Assembly: GCF_006965485.1 (NCBI RefSeq)
Contig: NZ_CP041360.1
Span: 3,100,001-3,164,000, forward strand
DNA length: 64,000 nt
Direction of reading: 5' to 3'
DNA from: Spirosoma sp. KCTC 42546
GTDB taxonomy: Bacteria; Bacteroidota; Bacteroidia; Cytophagales; Spirosomataceae
Under the pieces are notes generated by a model that saw nothing but the letters and a program-made list of their open reading frames with translations, made no database searches and was not told where the DNA came from. Made by a program: the position numbers and the translations under genes. Below are positions 35,162-42,942 of the stretch, piece by piece. Positions within the stretch are counted from its first letter, which is position 1. Every line of letters begins with the position of its first letter.

Positions 35162-36169
35162 CTACAACAAAATATTGTTGACGGGTTGCATGGCGGGTGG
35201 AATATCCGTTTCGTCGAGCATTTCGCGGAGGTCAATTTCAATCGTGCGGCTCATGGAGGTGATGGGGGTGTCGTTTGCACTTCCTTCGAATGGGTTCTCG
35301 GTGCTTTCGCCAACCTGCTCCAAACTCATAAATACCCACGATACCAACACGCCAAAGGGAATGGTCAGCCAGACGGCGTGGTCGCCGAGTTTGTCAAACT
35401 CCTTGAGTAAACCAAATGGCACCAGCAACACGAACAGCCGGATAAACAATACGTTGATAGTAGCGAACTGGCGAGGGTAGGGGAAGTTTTTGATGCGTTC
35501 ACTTTTTCCCTGATGCTCAAACAGTTCCTTTAACATTAATTCCAGCTCAACGTATCGGTAGTTCTCGATCCAGCCATCATCAGTCAGTTCACGTAGGTGT
35601 TTCGATTGAAGGGCTAATAACTGCGTAGCCCGGTTTTTCTTGCTTAACACATAGTTGGTTTCCTCGGCCGATAAGAGGGTGCGCAGTTCATCTGGCAGAT
35701 TACTTTCCAGCTCAGGCACCTTGTAGAACTGGCGATATTCTGCATTGTAGCTTTTTTGCATATTCTCCCACTTTCGAGGCTCGCGCAGTTGAAATCGCAG
35801 TGCTGTGAGCCAGGCAATATGGCGATAAAGTAACTGCTGGTGCACAGCAGCTGAGCTACCCGACGAGGTTGTTGGGCTCCGTACAAAATCCCGAACCATA
35901 ATACCCAGGCTTCGGCTGCTATTGACAATGCCACCCCAAATCTGGCGGGCTTCCCAGGCACGGGCGTAGGTAGCGTTATTGCGGAAGCCAGCAATGAAGG
36001 CTGCCGCTGTACCTAACAGGGCAATGGGTACCCAAGGCATGCCTAGCCATTCTAGTCCAACTACTTCATACAGAATGGTTACTGTACAATTAATTCCCAA
36101 CAGCCAGTACAAATTCTGACGGGTCCAGAATAGAAATTCTTTTACAGTATAGTTTCTTCCAGCGTGCAT
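35162..36169 (-). CDS. bestrophin-family (UPF0187) ion channel protein
   Basis: A 335-residue membrane protein of the bacterial bestrophin family, relatives of eukaryotic chloride channels; a Klebsiella homologue is a cation-selective pentamer. The N-terminal part has membrane helices 'FWTRQNLYWLLGINCTVTIL' and 'WVPIALLGTAAAFIAGFRNN'. The family signature 'GFRNNATYARAWEARQIWGG' (about residues 61-80) and 'IVNSSRSLGIMVRDFV' (about 81-96) follow. A second pair of helices lies near 240-285 ('LFVLLVPFGLLKEFDKLGDH', 'AVWLTIPFGVLVSWVFMSLE'). The C-terminal 'QVGESTENPFEGSANDTPIT' is the conserved region with acidic residues. Ion selectivity cannot be predicted. It is a single gene between two junction hairpins. 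Confidence 0.9.
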   Translation of the reverse strand: MHAGRNYTVKEFLFWTRQNLYWLLGINCTVTILYEVVGLEWLGMPWVPIALLGTAAAFIAGFRNNATYARAWEARQIWGGIVNSSRSLGIMVRDFVRSPTTSSGSSAAVHQQLLYRHIAWLTALRFQLREPRKWENMQKSYNAEYRQFYKVPELESNLPDELRTLLSAEETNYVLSKKNRATQLLALQSKHLRELTDDGWIENYRYVELELMLKELFEHQGKSERIKNFPYPRQFATINVLFIRLFVLLVPFGLLKEFDKLGDHAVWLTIPFGVLVSWVFMSLEQVGESTENPFEGSANDTPITSMSRTIEIDLREMLDETDIPPAMQPVNNILL

Positions 36170-36177
36170 GGTGATGG

Positions 36178-36289
36178 TAGAGTTTGTGGAGTAGGGATGT
36201 GAATGGTATCGTGAATGGAGTGGGTGTAGTAAGTTGTACTAGTAGCCTAACTTCACTCACTACACCCACTCCACTTACTGCACTAATTT
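36178..36289. repeat. junction hairpin, 'GTGGAGTAAG' class
   Basis: TAGAGTTTGTGGAGTAGGGA and GGAGTGGGTGTAGTAAG face CTTCACTCACTACACCCAC and TCCACTTACTGCAC. It overlaps the last bases of the GNAT gene. It is one of the four well-formed members of this word class. Confidence 0.82.
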
Positions 36290-36786
36290 AACTTTTTCTC
36301 ATACGCCAGGAATCGTAAACCGGGGCGGAATCCGAGGGTGATCTCTCCGGCATACTGATAACCGAGTTTCGGGAAAAGTTTTTGGGTCGACTGATTTTCT
36401 GAGTTCGTGTCAATTCGTAAAAAAGAAATGCCATGTTCAAGAGCAAGCTTCTCGGCTTGTTCCAATAAAGCAACGGCCACACCCTGTCCACGAAAATTGG
36501 GATCAACAGCCAGTCGGTGGGTGACAATAGCGCGTTGGTTCAAATCGAAGCCTACCTGAGCGTATTCGGGCTCCTGGTCTTCGGTCAGAGCGGCTACACC
36601 CGCAAGTTGGCCGTCGATGTCGGCTACCCAAAGTTGTTGCTTGGAGATGTCCTGTCCGAAGACCGTTTCATTCGGGTAGTGGTCGTCCCACTGAAAATTT
36701 CCGGCTTCGTGCATAAGAGGAATCACGTGTTGCAGGAGCGTTACTAAAGCTGGAATATCGGACGGGGTAGCGGGGCGAATGGTCAT
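36283..36786 (-). CDS. GNAT-family N-acetyltransferase
   Basis: A 167-residue GNAT enzyme that moves an acetyl group from acetyl-CoA to an amine. The start fits the domain ('MTIRPATPSDIPALVTLLQH'). The acetyl-CoA motif A is 'HRLAVDPNFRGQGVAVALLE' (about residues 90-109), with the pyrophosphate-binding 'RGQGVA'. 'QAEKLALEHGISFLRIDTNS' follows (motif B region), and the C-terminal 'KLFPKLGYQYAGEITLGFRP' is usual. The acceptor is unknown. It lies 14 bp downstream of the cupin gene on the same strand, so the two are likely co-transcribed. Confidence 0.9.
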   Translation of the reverse strand: MTIRPATPSDIPALVTLLQHVIPLMHEAGNFQWDDHYPNETVFGQDISKQQLWVADIDGQLAGVAALTEDQEPEYAQVGFDLNQRAIVTHRLAVDPNFRGQGVAVALLEQAEKLALEHGISFLRIDTNSENQSTQKLFPKLGYQYAGEITLGFRPGLRFLAYEKKLN

Positions 36787-36800
36787 ATATATGAGGTTTC

Positions 36801-37160
36801 TTACTCTACAATAACTCGATCACCGTGGCTTTTTGGCATTGAGGTCACAGTGAAAATAACGTCATTTGGGGAGTCATTTCGCATCTGGTGCGCTATGAAA
36901 GGTGGAATTTCAATGCCTTCATTGGCTTTTAATGTACTGGTTTCCTCGCCAATTTGCATGGTTGCTTCGCCGGATAAGACAAAGAAAAACTGATGCGAGC
37001 GTTCATGGTAATGCTTCACTTCTGCCGTGCCAGGGGGCATGCGTTCCTGAATGATGCTTAATAAATCCGACTTCACTAAATGCCAGCCATCGCAGCCATC
37101 TCCCCACATATAGTGCTCAGCATTTTGAGTGGAGATGATGTGTATAGAATTTCCGGTCAT
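36801..37160 (-). CDS. cupin-domain protein
   Basis: A 119-residue single-domain cupin. The ATG at 37160 is preferred over a TTG one codon upstream. The metal site of the first cupin motif is 'AEVKHYHERSHQFFFVLSGE' (about residues 43-62), with 'HxHxxxxQ/E' readable as 'HYHERSHQ'. The second motif includes 'EGIEIPPFIAHQMRNDSPND' (about 80-99) with the third His. It probably binds a divalent metal, but whether it is an enzyme, a sugar isomerase-like protein or a binding protein is not shown. It is the first gene of a two-gene unit with the GNAT enzyme. A GACCCC repeat lies directly upstream. Confidence 0.88.
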   Translation of the reverse strand: MTGNSIHIISTQNAEHYMWGDGCDGWHLVKSDLLSIIQERMPPGTAEVKHYHERSHQFFFVLSGEATMQIGEETSTLKANEGIEIPPFIAHQMRNDSPNDVIFTVTSMPKSHGDRVIVE

Positions 37161-37207
37161 CAATTTGTTAGAATTAGAACACGCAAAATCAGATTAATCA
37201 TTCGTCA

Positions 37208-37287
37208 CTGGTGTGATCCCGATGGGGTCAAATGGTTATAGTAAAATCATCCTCTATACATATCTGACCCCATCGGGGTCACACCAG
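37208..37287. repeat. double-palindrome repeat (GACCCC element), copy 3
   Basis: CTGGTGTGATCCCGATGGGG opens and GACCCCATCGGGGTCACACC closes the element. Outer arms CTGGTGTGA / TCACACCAG pair. The left internal stem has one G-T wobble (GATCCC facing GGGGTC). A decayed half of an ACAGAG-type hairpin follows near 37299-37325. Confidence 0.9.
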
Positions 37288-37338
37288 CGATATAATTCTT
37301 TGTGGCCTCCGTGTCTCTGTGTTTAATAATATTGCCAC

Positions 37339-39237
37339 TTACTTCCCTTCCTTCAACATTTCAACCACCAGCGTTAACTCATTAACGGTCGCTTCGGGAT
37401 CGCCCGAGAAACCGATTTGCCGATAGCGAACGCGGCCGTTTGGGCCAATGACCACCTTCGTTGGAATACCCTGAACTTTGTACGCATTAGCCACTTTTTG
37501 CTGACCGTCGAGGGGAACCACAAAATTGTAGGGATGCTTTTCCATGAAATTATGTACGCGCTGTACAGGACCGCCCTCGCGGGTGTTCACGAATAGAAAC
37601 CGAACATTGGGGTCGTTTTGAAAGCGGGATTGCGCTTGTTGCATAGCCGGGAATGAGGCAATACAAGGCCCGCACCAGGTAGCCCAGAAATCCAGCACAA
37701 TCACCTTTCCTTTAAATGCCGACGAAGAAATGGTACGCCCCAGTAGATCGTTGAGTGCAAAGGCAGGAGCCGGTTCATTAATGAGTTTTTGCTGAAGTTC
37801 ATCGCGTTGATCGGCCTTTGTATCGGCTTCCAGATCGGCCAGATACGCATCGGCTTTAGCGGGTGTATTTCCGGCTTGTTTAGCGTACCAGTCGCGCAGG
37901 GCGGTTTTTAGACCCGTAGTCGCTCTGTCTACCTGTACAATGGCTTCAATGACCGGAAGCACATCGGCAACATGGTTCGTCCGCAGGGCACATTGGAAGT
38001 AACGTTCATTGGTGCGAGGGTCACTGTTCTCAACATCGTTGATCGAAACAACCTCCTGATAAGCCGTATAGGCATCCGCGTATTTACCCTGTTGTTCAAG
38101 CGCACGGGCGTAGGTGTTCATTAATTGCCGCTGACGACTTTGCTTTTCGGTATCCCAATTGCCCGCAATCGTTCTGGGCTTAGGCTGAGTTTTCAGAACG
38201 GTTAACCCCCGTTTGACCAGCTGTTCGGCTTCAGGGAGCGACCGTCGTTCATCAGCTAATTGAAACGCGATTGTATTCAGTACCAGCACATCCGTTTGTG
38301 TTACGGGCAGTTGGTCGACAAAGGTGACCAACCCCCGAATATCATTGTTCTTGAAATAGCCATTGGTCATAATCACCGACAGATCGAGCAGGTGGGGGGA
38401 GGTAGGGAATTCACGGACGAAGGCTTCGTAGGCAGCTTTCTGGCGAGCCCAGTTAGTTTCGGCCCGGATAGCAATGGCCCGGTCTTTCTGTACGAGCGAA
38501 CCCGCCGGTTCCACTGTTTTCAGACGTTCGCGCAGGGCATTAACTTTCTGGAAATCGCCCATACTTTCATACAGCCTGGTGGCATCGGTCAATTCGGTGA
38601 GCGTTGGGTTAGGGCGGGAGGCCAGATACGACTCGATTGCTGCTTTGACTTTTGGGCCATAACCAGGTTTCTTCTGTTTGATCAGAGCTGCTAAATGATC
38701 GGACCAGTACAGAGGGCGCAACTCAGGATTCTGTACCAGTTCGTGTTCATATAGCGTAACAATCCAGTTCGGATCAGGACGGAAGTTCGTTTCATTCATG
38801 AAATGACTGCGCGTAAATACGGATGCCTGCCCACCTGTAACGTGCGGCACGATTCGGCCAGACTCATCACAAACCGGAATGACGTAGAACTGCCCGTTAT
38901 TAAGATCGGTGTGTTGGGGGATCTTACTGTTTCGGAAAAACAGCATGATCCCGGTTACATCTTTTTTGGGAATAAATACTTCACCAATATAGTCATTACC
39001 TTGCCGCACCAGCGTAGCTGTTGCCGGCTGGCTAATGTACATCCTACTAGGTACTCCATATCGTACAAACCGACCCTCAAGCAGGCTATCTTTAGCCAGT
39101 GGCGTCGTTTGCGGGCTGTACGTAAACGATACGATTTGACCAATCTGAGGTCGTTCTGGCGAGAAACAGAATTGGGCCTGAGCGAATGACAACGCAATAA
39201 CCAGGAGGGTGAGAGTTAAGAAAACCTTGCTGTTCAT
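37339..39237 (-). CDS. exported TlpA-like protein with TPR-like region and thioredoxin domain
   Basis: A 632-residue secreted protein. The signal peptide is about residues 1-21 ('LTLTLLVIALSFAQAQ'). Residues 25-130 look like an immunoglobulin-like strand-rich domain. From 180 to 470 there are helical repeats ('TNGYFKNNDIRGLVTFVDQL', 'AYTAYQEVVSINDVENSD'), TPR-like. The C-terminal thioredoxin/TlpA domain (about 490-625) begins 'PAPAFALNDLLGRTISSSAF' and has the redox motif 'DFWATWCGPCIASFPAMQQA' (WCGPC, about 521-525). 'VQGIPTKVVIGPNGRVRYRQ' holds the cis-Pro. TlpA proteins reduce disulfides or receive electrons in the periplasm; its partner is unknown. Similar multi-domain TlpA proteins are frequent in Bacteroidota. 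It is a single gene on the minus strand. Confidence 0.92.
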   Translation of the reverse strand: MNSKVFLTLTLLVIALSFAQAQFCFSPERPQIGQIVSFTYSPQTTPLAKDSLLEGRFVRYGVPSRMYISQPATATLVRQGNDYIGEVFIPKKDVTGIMLFFRNSKIPQHTDLNNGQFYVIPVCDESGRIVPHVTGGQASVFTRSHFMNETNFRPDPNWIVTLYEHELVQNPELRPLYWSDHLAALIKQKKPGYGPKVKAAIESYLASRPNPTLTELTDATRLYESMGDFQKVNALRERLKTVEPAGSLVQKDRAIAIRAETNWARQKAAYEAFVREFPTSPHLLDLSVIMTNGYFKNNDIRGLVTFVDQLPVTQTDVLVLNTIAFQLADERRSLPEAEQLVKRGLTVLKTQPKPRTIAGNWDTEKQSRQRQLMNTYARALEQQGKYADAYTAYQEVVSINDVENSDPRTNERYFQCALRTNHVADVLPVIEAIVQVDRATTGLKTALRDWYAKQAGNTPAKADAYLADLEADTKADQRDELQQKLINEPAPAFALNDLLGRTISSSAFKGKVIVLDFWATWCGPCIASFPAMQQAQSRFQNDPNVRFLFVNTREGGPVQRVHNFMEKHPYNFVVPLDGQQKVANAYKVQGIPTKVVIGPNGRVRYRQIGFSGDPEATVNELTLVVEMLKEGK

Positions 39238-39268
39238 AACGAGTTTGGCGTCAAAATTGACTTGAAAC

Positions 39269-39357
39269 TAACCATAGAGACACAGAGAATACAGAGTTAA
39301 AATAGATTGGTAATTAGGTAATTTTCACTCTTTGTTCTCTGCGTCTCTGTGGTTAAA
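39269..39357. repeat. junction hairpin, 'ACCATAGAGACAC' class
   Basis: AACTAACCATAGAGACACAG and AGAATACAGAGTT face CACTCTTTGTTCTCTGCG and TCTCTGTGGTTAA. It lies between TlpA-like and symporter genes, both minus strand. Confidence 0.82.
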
Positions 39358-39384
39358 ATTTTTATATAGTTCTGCTTAATACGG

Positions 39385-40848
39385 TTAAACCGCAACTGGC
39401 TCTTCTTTTGACACCGGCTTCGATACGGCCCAAAGGCCCAGGAATGTAAACAACCCATTGAGCAGCAATCGCTCAAAGCCAAACTGATACCCCCCAAACC
39501 AGGCCGCGGAATTTTCGTTAACAATGTACGTAAGCACGGGCGATACCAGACAGATAAACGGCACAACACGATCCATAACCGGACGCTTGCTAAAAATACC
39601 AAACGCATATAACCCCAGCAGTGGGCCATAGGTATAGCCCGCAATATCGAATACGGCCGTAATAACCTCCTTGCTGTTCAGCTGTCGGAAAACGATGATA
39701 ACAATGTAAAACAGGACCGAAAAGCCAATATGAACGATATGTTTAATCCGCGACCGTTCGGCTTCAGGGCGTTTCTCCACATTCATGAAGTCAACGCAAA
39801 AGGAGGTCGTGAGGGCGGTTAGGGCGGAGTCGGCGCTGGCGTAGGTGGCCGCTGTAATACCCAGCAGGAAGGTAATAGCAACGACCAGACCGAGGTGATT
39901 CAGCGCCAGTAAGGGGTACAAATCGTCGGTACGGGCTGGAATTTCAATGCCTTCGCGCTGGGCAAAAACGTATAACAGGACACCGAGCGAGAGAAACAGA
40001 AAGTTGACGAAAACCAGTGTTATCGTGAACCAGAACATATTTTTCTGCGCTTCGCCAATGTTTTTGCAGGTCAGATTTTTCTGCATCAGATCCTGGTCCA
40101 GACCCGTCATTACAATAGCAATGAATGCGCCTGAAATAAACTGTTTGAAGAAGTTCTTCGGATCATTGGCATCCCAATAAAATACCTGCGACATGGGGCT
40201 GGCTTTAACAGTTTGGATTAATCCTCCGAAGGATAAACCCAGTTCCTGAGAGATCAAAACAATCGTCAATACCACTGCTGTGACTAGAAAGACGGTCTGG
40301 AGCGTATCCGTCACGATAATGGTTTTAACACCCCCTTTGAAGGTATAAATCCAGATCAATCCAATGGTAATAAAGACCGACACTTCGAACGGCACGCCTA
40401 ATGCATTAAAGAGTGCGATCTGTAAAACCCCGGCGGCTACATAAAGCCGGACGGCTGAGCCAACCGTTCGGGCGAGCAAAAAGAAGCCAGCCCCGGCTTT
40501 ATACGACCAGAAACCGAAGCGTTTTTCGAGATAGCCATAAATGGAAATCAGGTTCAGTCGGTAATAAAGCGGCATCAGTACCGAACCGATCACAAAATAC
40601 CCAACAATATAGCCCAGTACAACCTGAAAGTACGAGAAGCCAATTTTGCCCACAGCTCCCGGTACCGAAATAAAGGTAACCCCCGACAACGAGGTGCCAA
40701 TCATGCCAAAGGCAACTAACCACCAGGGCGACTGCCGGTTAGCGGTAAAAAAAGCATTGGTATCAGCTCCTCGGGCGGTGTAAAAGGAAACGGCAATCAG
40801 CATCCCGAAATAAGCTACTAAAATCACTAAAGCGAGGGTGGTGTTCAT
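39385..40848 (-). CDS. sodium:solute symporter (SSS family)
   Basis: A 487-residue membrane transporter with about 13 helices. It starts with 'ALVILVAYFGMLIAVSFYTA'. The sodium-binding region, 'SLSGVTFISVPGAVGKIGFS' (about residues 54-73), is the family signature area. 'FVIGSVLMPLYYRLNLISIY', 'GYLEKRFGFWSYKAGAGFFL' and 'KGGVKTIIVTDTLQTVFLVT' follow. 'GITAATYASADSALTALTTS' (about 335-354) carries the Ser/Thr residues of the second sodium site. Sodium-driven uptake is likely; the substrate could be a sugar, nucleoside, sialic acid or amino acid, and cannot be resolved. It is a single gene on the minus strand, divergent from clpS. Confidence 0.9.
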   Translation of the reverse strand: MNTTLALVILVAYFGMLIAVSFYTARGADTNAFFTANRQSPWWLVAFGMIGTSLSGVTFISVPGAVGKIGFSYFQVVLGYIVGYFVIGSVLMPLYYRLNLISIYGYLEKRFGFWSYKAGAGFFLLARTVGSAVRLYVAAGVLQIALFNALGVPFEVSVFITIGLIWIYTFKGGVKTIIVTDTLQTVFLVTAVVLTIVLISQELGLSFGGLIQTVKASPMSQVFYWDANDPKNFFKQFISGAFIAIVMTGLDQDLMQKNLTCKNIGEAQKNMFWFTITLVFVNFLFLSLGVLLYVFAQREGIEIPARTDDLYPLLALNHLGLVVAITFLLGITAATYASADSALTALTTSFCVDFMNVEKRPEAERSRIKHIVHIGFSVLFYIVIIVFRQLNSKEVITAVFDIAGYTYGPLLGLYAFGIFSKRPVMDRVVPFICLVSPVLTYIVNENSAAWFGGYQFGFERLLLNGLFTFLGLWAVSKPVSKEEPVAV

Positions 40849-40904
40849 GAAGAATACGGCAACTTTTCAGGCCAAAATGGGGTTTTCTTAAAGCGGGATA
40901 ACAG

Positions 40905-40936
40905 TTTTCAAAACTGCTCGTTTTTCCGTAAATTTG
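40905..40936 (+). promoter_or_regulatory. candidate promoter of clpS
   Basis: TAAATTTG at 40929-40936 matches the Bacteroidota -7 consensus TAnnTTTG exactly; TTTT at 40905-40908 is a near -33 box at a spacing of 20. Transcription would begin about 20 bp before the clpS ATG. Confidence 0.5.
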
Positions 40937-40961
40937 CTAAGTAAACACGCTTTTCGATCCC

Positions 40962-41252
40962 ATGCAACCTTTTGAAGAAAACGACTGGTCGACCCATGTA
41001 GATGTACTCGATGAAGTAGTTGAAACCGACGTTCATAACCTCGTGGTTTTCAATGACGAGGTCAATACGTTCGATCATGTTATTGATACATTGATCGATG
41101 TTTGTGAACACACGCCCGAACAGGCTGAACAATGCACCCTGCTAATTCACTACAAAGGCAAATGTGCGGTTAAAAACGGTTCTTGGGAAGAGCTCGTACC
41201 CATGCGTAACGAGATCTGCCGGCGTGGTATCTCTGCTGAAGTTCTAAATTGA
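40962..41252 (+). CDS. clpS: ATP-dependent Clp protease adaptor ClpS
   Basis: A 96-residue adaptor that binds N-degron substrates and delivers them to ClpAP/ClpCP. The conserved N-terminal binding region 'DVHNLVVFNDEVNTFDHVID' (about residues 23-42) includes the hydrophobic pocket residues of 'VVFNDEVNTFDHV'. 'HTPEQAEQCTLLIHYKGKCA' (about 50-69) follows, with the family 'A..C...IH..G'. The length is usual for Bacteroidota. A perfect -7 box lies upstream. It is followed, after a hairpin, by recR on the same strand. Adjacent order is not known to be meaningful. Confidence 0.93.
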   Translation: MQPFEENDWSTHVDVLDEVVETDVHNLVVFNDEVNTFDHVIDTLIDVCEHTPEQAEQCTLLIHYKGKCAVKNGSWEELVPMRNEICRRGISAEVLN

Positions 41253-41323
41253 ATGTACAATGTATAATGAGTAATGTAGAATGATTGAGCTCATTATTCA
41301 TTACTCATTATACATTATTCATT
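41252..41323. repeat. junction hairpin, 'AATGTATAATGAG' class
   Basis: GAATGTACAATGTATAATGA and GTAATGTAGAATGA face TCATTATTCATTACTCATT and ATACATTATTCATT. It starts at the clpS stop codon and ends 14 bp before the recR start. Confidence 0.88.
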
Positions 41324-41336
41324 AAACAACAAACTC

Positions 41337-41948
41337 TTGGAATACCCCTCCAAACTCATAGAAGACGCGGTTAACGAGGTGTCGAAACTGCCGGGAATTG
41401 GAAAGAAGACCGCACTCCGGCTGGTACTGCATCTGTTAAAACGTGACGAAGACCAAACTGAACTGCTGGCCCAAAGTCTAACGGCCATGCGCACGAAGGT
41501 TAAATACTGCCAGAAGTGCCACAACCTCTCCGACCATGATTTGTGTACCATTTGTGCCAGCCACAAACGCGACCAATCGTTGATCTGCGTGGTTGAAGAT
41601 ACCCGTGATGTGCTGGCTATTGAAAATACCGCACAATACAAAGGCCTGTATCATGTACTGGGAGGCATTATTTCACCCGTAGAAGGCATTGGCCCGAGTG
41701 ATTTGCAAATCGACTCGCTCATAACCCGGCTTCGCGGTTCGGAAAGTGAGCAGGTACGCGAAATTATTCTGGCGATCAGCCCCACAATGGAAGGCGATAC
41801 AACGGCTTTTTATCTGCAGAAAAAGCTCAAGCCGTTTAACCTCAAAATTTCCACTATTGCCCGTGGTATTCCTATCGGGGGCGATCTTGAATATGCCGAC
41901 GAAGTAACGCTTGGCCGGAGTATTCTGAGCCGGATTGTGTATGAGTAG
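41337..41948 (+). CDS. recR: recombination mediator protein RecR
   Basis: A 203-residue RecR, the partner of RecF and RecO in loading RecA at gaps. It begins 'MEYPSKLIEDAVNEVSKLPG', the normal RecR N-terminus, but the first codon is TTG at 41337; there is no in-frame ATG upstream before the hairpin, so a TTG start is real or the start is mis-set by one residue. The helix-hairpin-helix 'LPGIGKKTALRLVLHLLKR' is at about 18-36. The Cys4 zinc finger 'CQKCHNLSDHDLCTIC' follows (about 57-72). The Toprim domain has 'LICVVEDTRDVLAIENT' (about 82-98) and 'GLYHVLGGIISPVEGIGPSD' (about 103-122). All four Cys are intact. Confidence 0.95.
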   Translation: MEYPSKLIEDAVNEVSKLPGIGKKTALRLVLHLLKRDEDQTELLAQSLTAMRTKVKYCQKCHNLSDHDLCTICASHKRDQSLICVVEDTRDVLAIENTAQYKGLYHVLGGIISPVEGIGPSDLQIDSLITRLRGSESEQVREIILAISPTMEGDTTAFYLQKKLKPFNLKISTIARGIPIGGDLEYADEVTLGRSILSRIVYE

Positions 41949-42122
41949 TCTCTTTCCCTGGCAGCACACATAGATGCTGTTTGCTTAGGAAAATCTTCTT
42001 TCTTTGTGTCCACGACCTTGGTCTGCGAGCCCGATTCGTTGAACATTCGCCCATTTGTAGGGTTTTGATTAACAGACCTAGGTCGCAGACGCTTTTGTTT
42101 TCTCCCAAAACCAATCATTCGC

Positions 42123-42818
42123 ATGAATCGCTCCGAGTTTTTGAAACTGGCATTTGGTACATCGGCCAGCCTGATAGCTTTCCGTTCTTTTGGTTTAGCT
42201 CCTGCTCAGGCAGAAGGTCCATTCAAACTGGCTCCGCTGCCTTACGACGCTGGTGCACTTGAGCCGCATATCGATAAAATGACCATGGAAATCCACCATG
42301 GTAAACACCATAAAGCGTACGTTGACAATCTGAACAAGGCTGTTGCCGGAACCGATATGGCGAAGATGGACATTGACGCACTGGTGAAAAGTGTAACCAC
42401 GAGCACCCCGGCAGCCGTGCGTAACAACGCAGGTGGTCACTGGAATCACACCTTCTTCTGGAATGTTATGGGACCTAACGCAGGCGGTGCGCCAAAAGGC
42501 GCTCTGGCCGACGCGATCAATAAAAAATATACTTCGTTCGACAATTTTAAAACGGAGTGGGGCAAAGCGGCAACTGGCCGTTTTGGTTCGGGATGGGTGT
42601 GGCTCATCAAGAATGGAAACGACGTAGAAATCATCTCAACGCCCAATCAGGATAATCCACTAATGGCCCTGGCTGAGAAAAAAGGAACCCCTGTTCTGGG
42701 TCTTGACGTTTGGGAGCACGCGTATTATCTGAAATACCAGAACCGTCGACCAGACTACGTAACCGCTTTCTGGAACGTGGTTGACTGGAACAAAGTAGGG
42801 AAGAATTTCGGCGCGTAA
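42123..42818 (+). CDS. exported iron/manganese superoxide dismutase
   Basis: A 231-residue Fe/Mn superoxide dismutase. Unlike cytosolic SodA/SodB it begins with a signal-like stretch, '[20 protein letters not shown]' then '[12 protein letters not shown]', cleavage expected about residue 31. The N-region resembles a twin-arginine signal (S-R-R-x-F-L-K) with Arg3 kept but Ser at the second Arg, so Tat export is uncertain. The mature domain has '[20 protein letters not shown]' (His ligand), '[18 protein letters not shown]' (second His), 'GSGWVWLI' (active-site region), and '[20 protein letters not shown]' (Asp and His ligands). Metal choice is not decidable by eye. Periplasmic detoxification of superoxide is inferred. 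It is a single gene. Confidence 0.92.
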   Translation: MNRSEFLKLAFGTSASLIAFRSFGLAPAQAEGPFKLAPLPYDAGALEPHIDKMTMEIHHGKHHKAYVDNLNKAVAGTDMAKMDIDALVKSVTTSTPAAVRNNAGGHWNHTFFWNVMGPNAGGAPKGALADAINKKYTSFDNFKTEWGKAATGRFGSGWVWLIKNGNDVEIISTPNQDNPLMALAEKKGTPVLGLDVWEHAYYLKYQNRRPDYVTAFWNVVDWNKVGKNFGA

Positions 42819-42911
42819 TTTAGTGGGGTAAGTAAAAATAGGTGGAGTGGGTGGAGTAGTGCAGTATGCAATTACTTTCCTCACTCCACTTACTTTTACT
42901 TACTCCACTAA
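42819..42911. repeat. junction hairpin, 'GTGGAGTAAG' class
   Basis: TTTAGTGGGGTAAGTAAAAA and GGTGGAGTGGG face CTCACTCCACTTACTTTTAC and TTACTCCACTAAA. Its right arm provides the -33 TTTT box of the promoter for the next gene. Confidence 0.88.
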
Positions 42912-42924
42912 ATTCATATTTTTG
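42894..42924 (+). promoter_or_regulatory. candidate promoter of the 2OG-oxygenase gene
   Basis: TTTT at 42894-42897, 19 bp, then TATTTTTG at 42917-42924, a full match to TAnnTTTG and near-match to the -33 TTTG box. The ATG at 42943 follows 18 bp later. The -33 box lies in the right arm of the junction hairpin. Confidence 0.55.
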
Positions 42925-42942
42925 TGGAAATAGTTTTCGTCT

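Noticed and set aside
37299..37325. Extra ACAGAG-type junction hairpin
   Set aside because: Only the right arm is visible (GCCTCCGTGTCTCTGTG); no left arm pairs with it, so it is at most a remnant.
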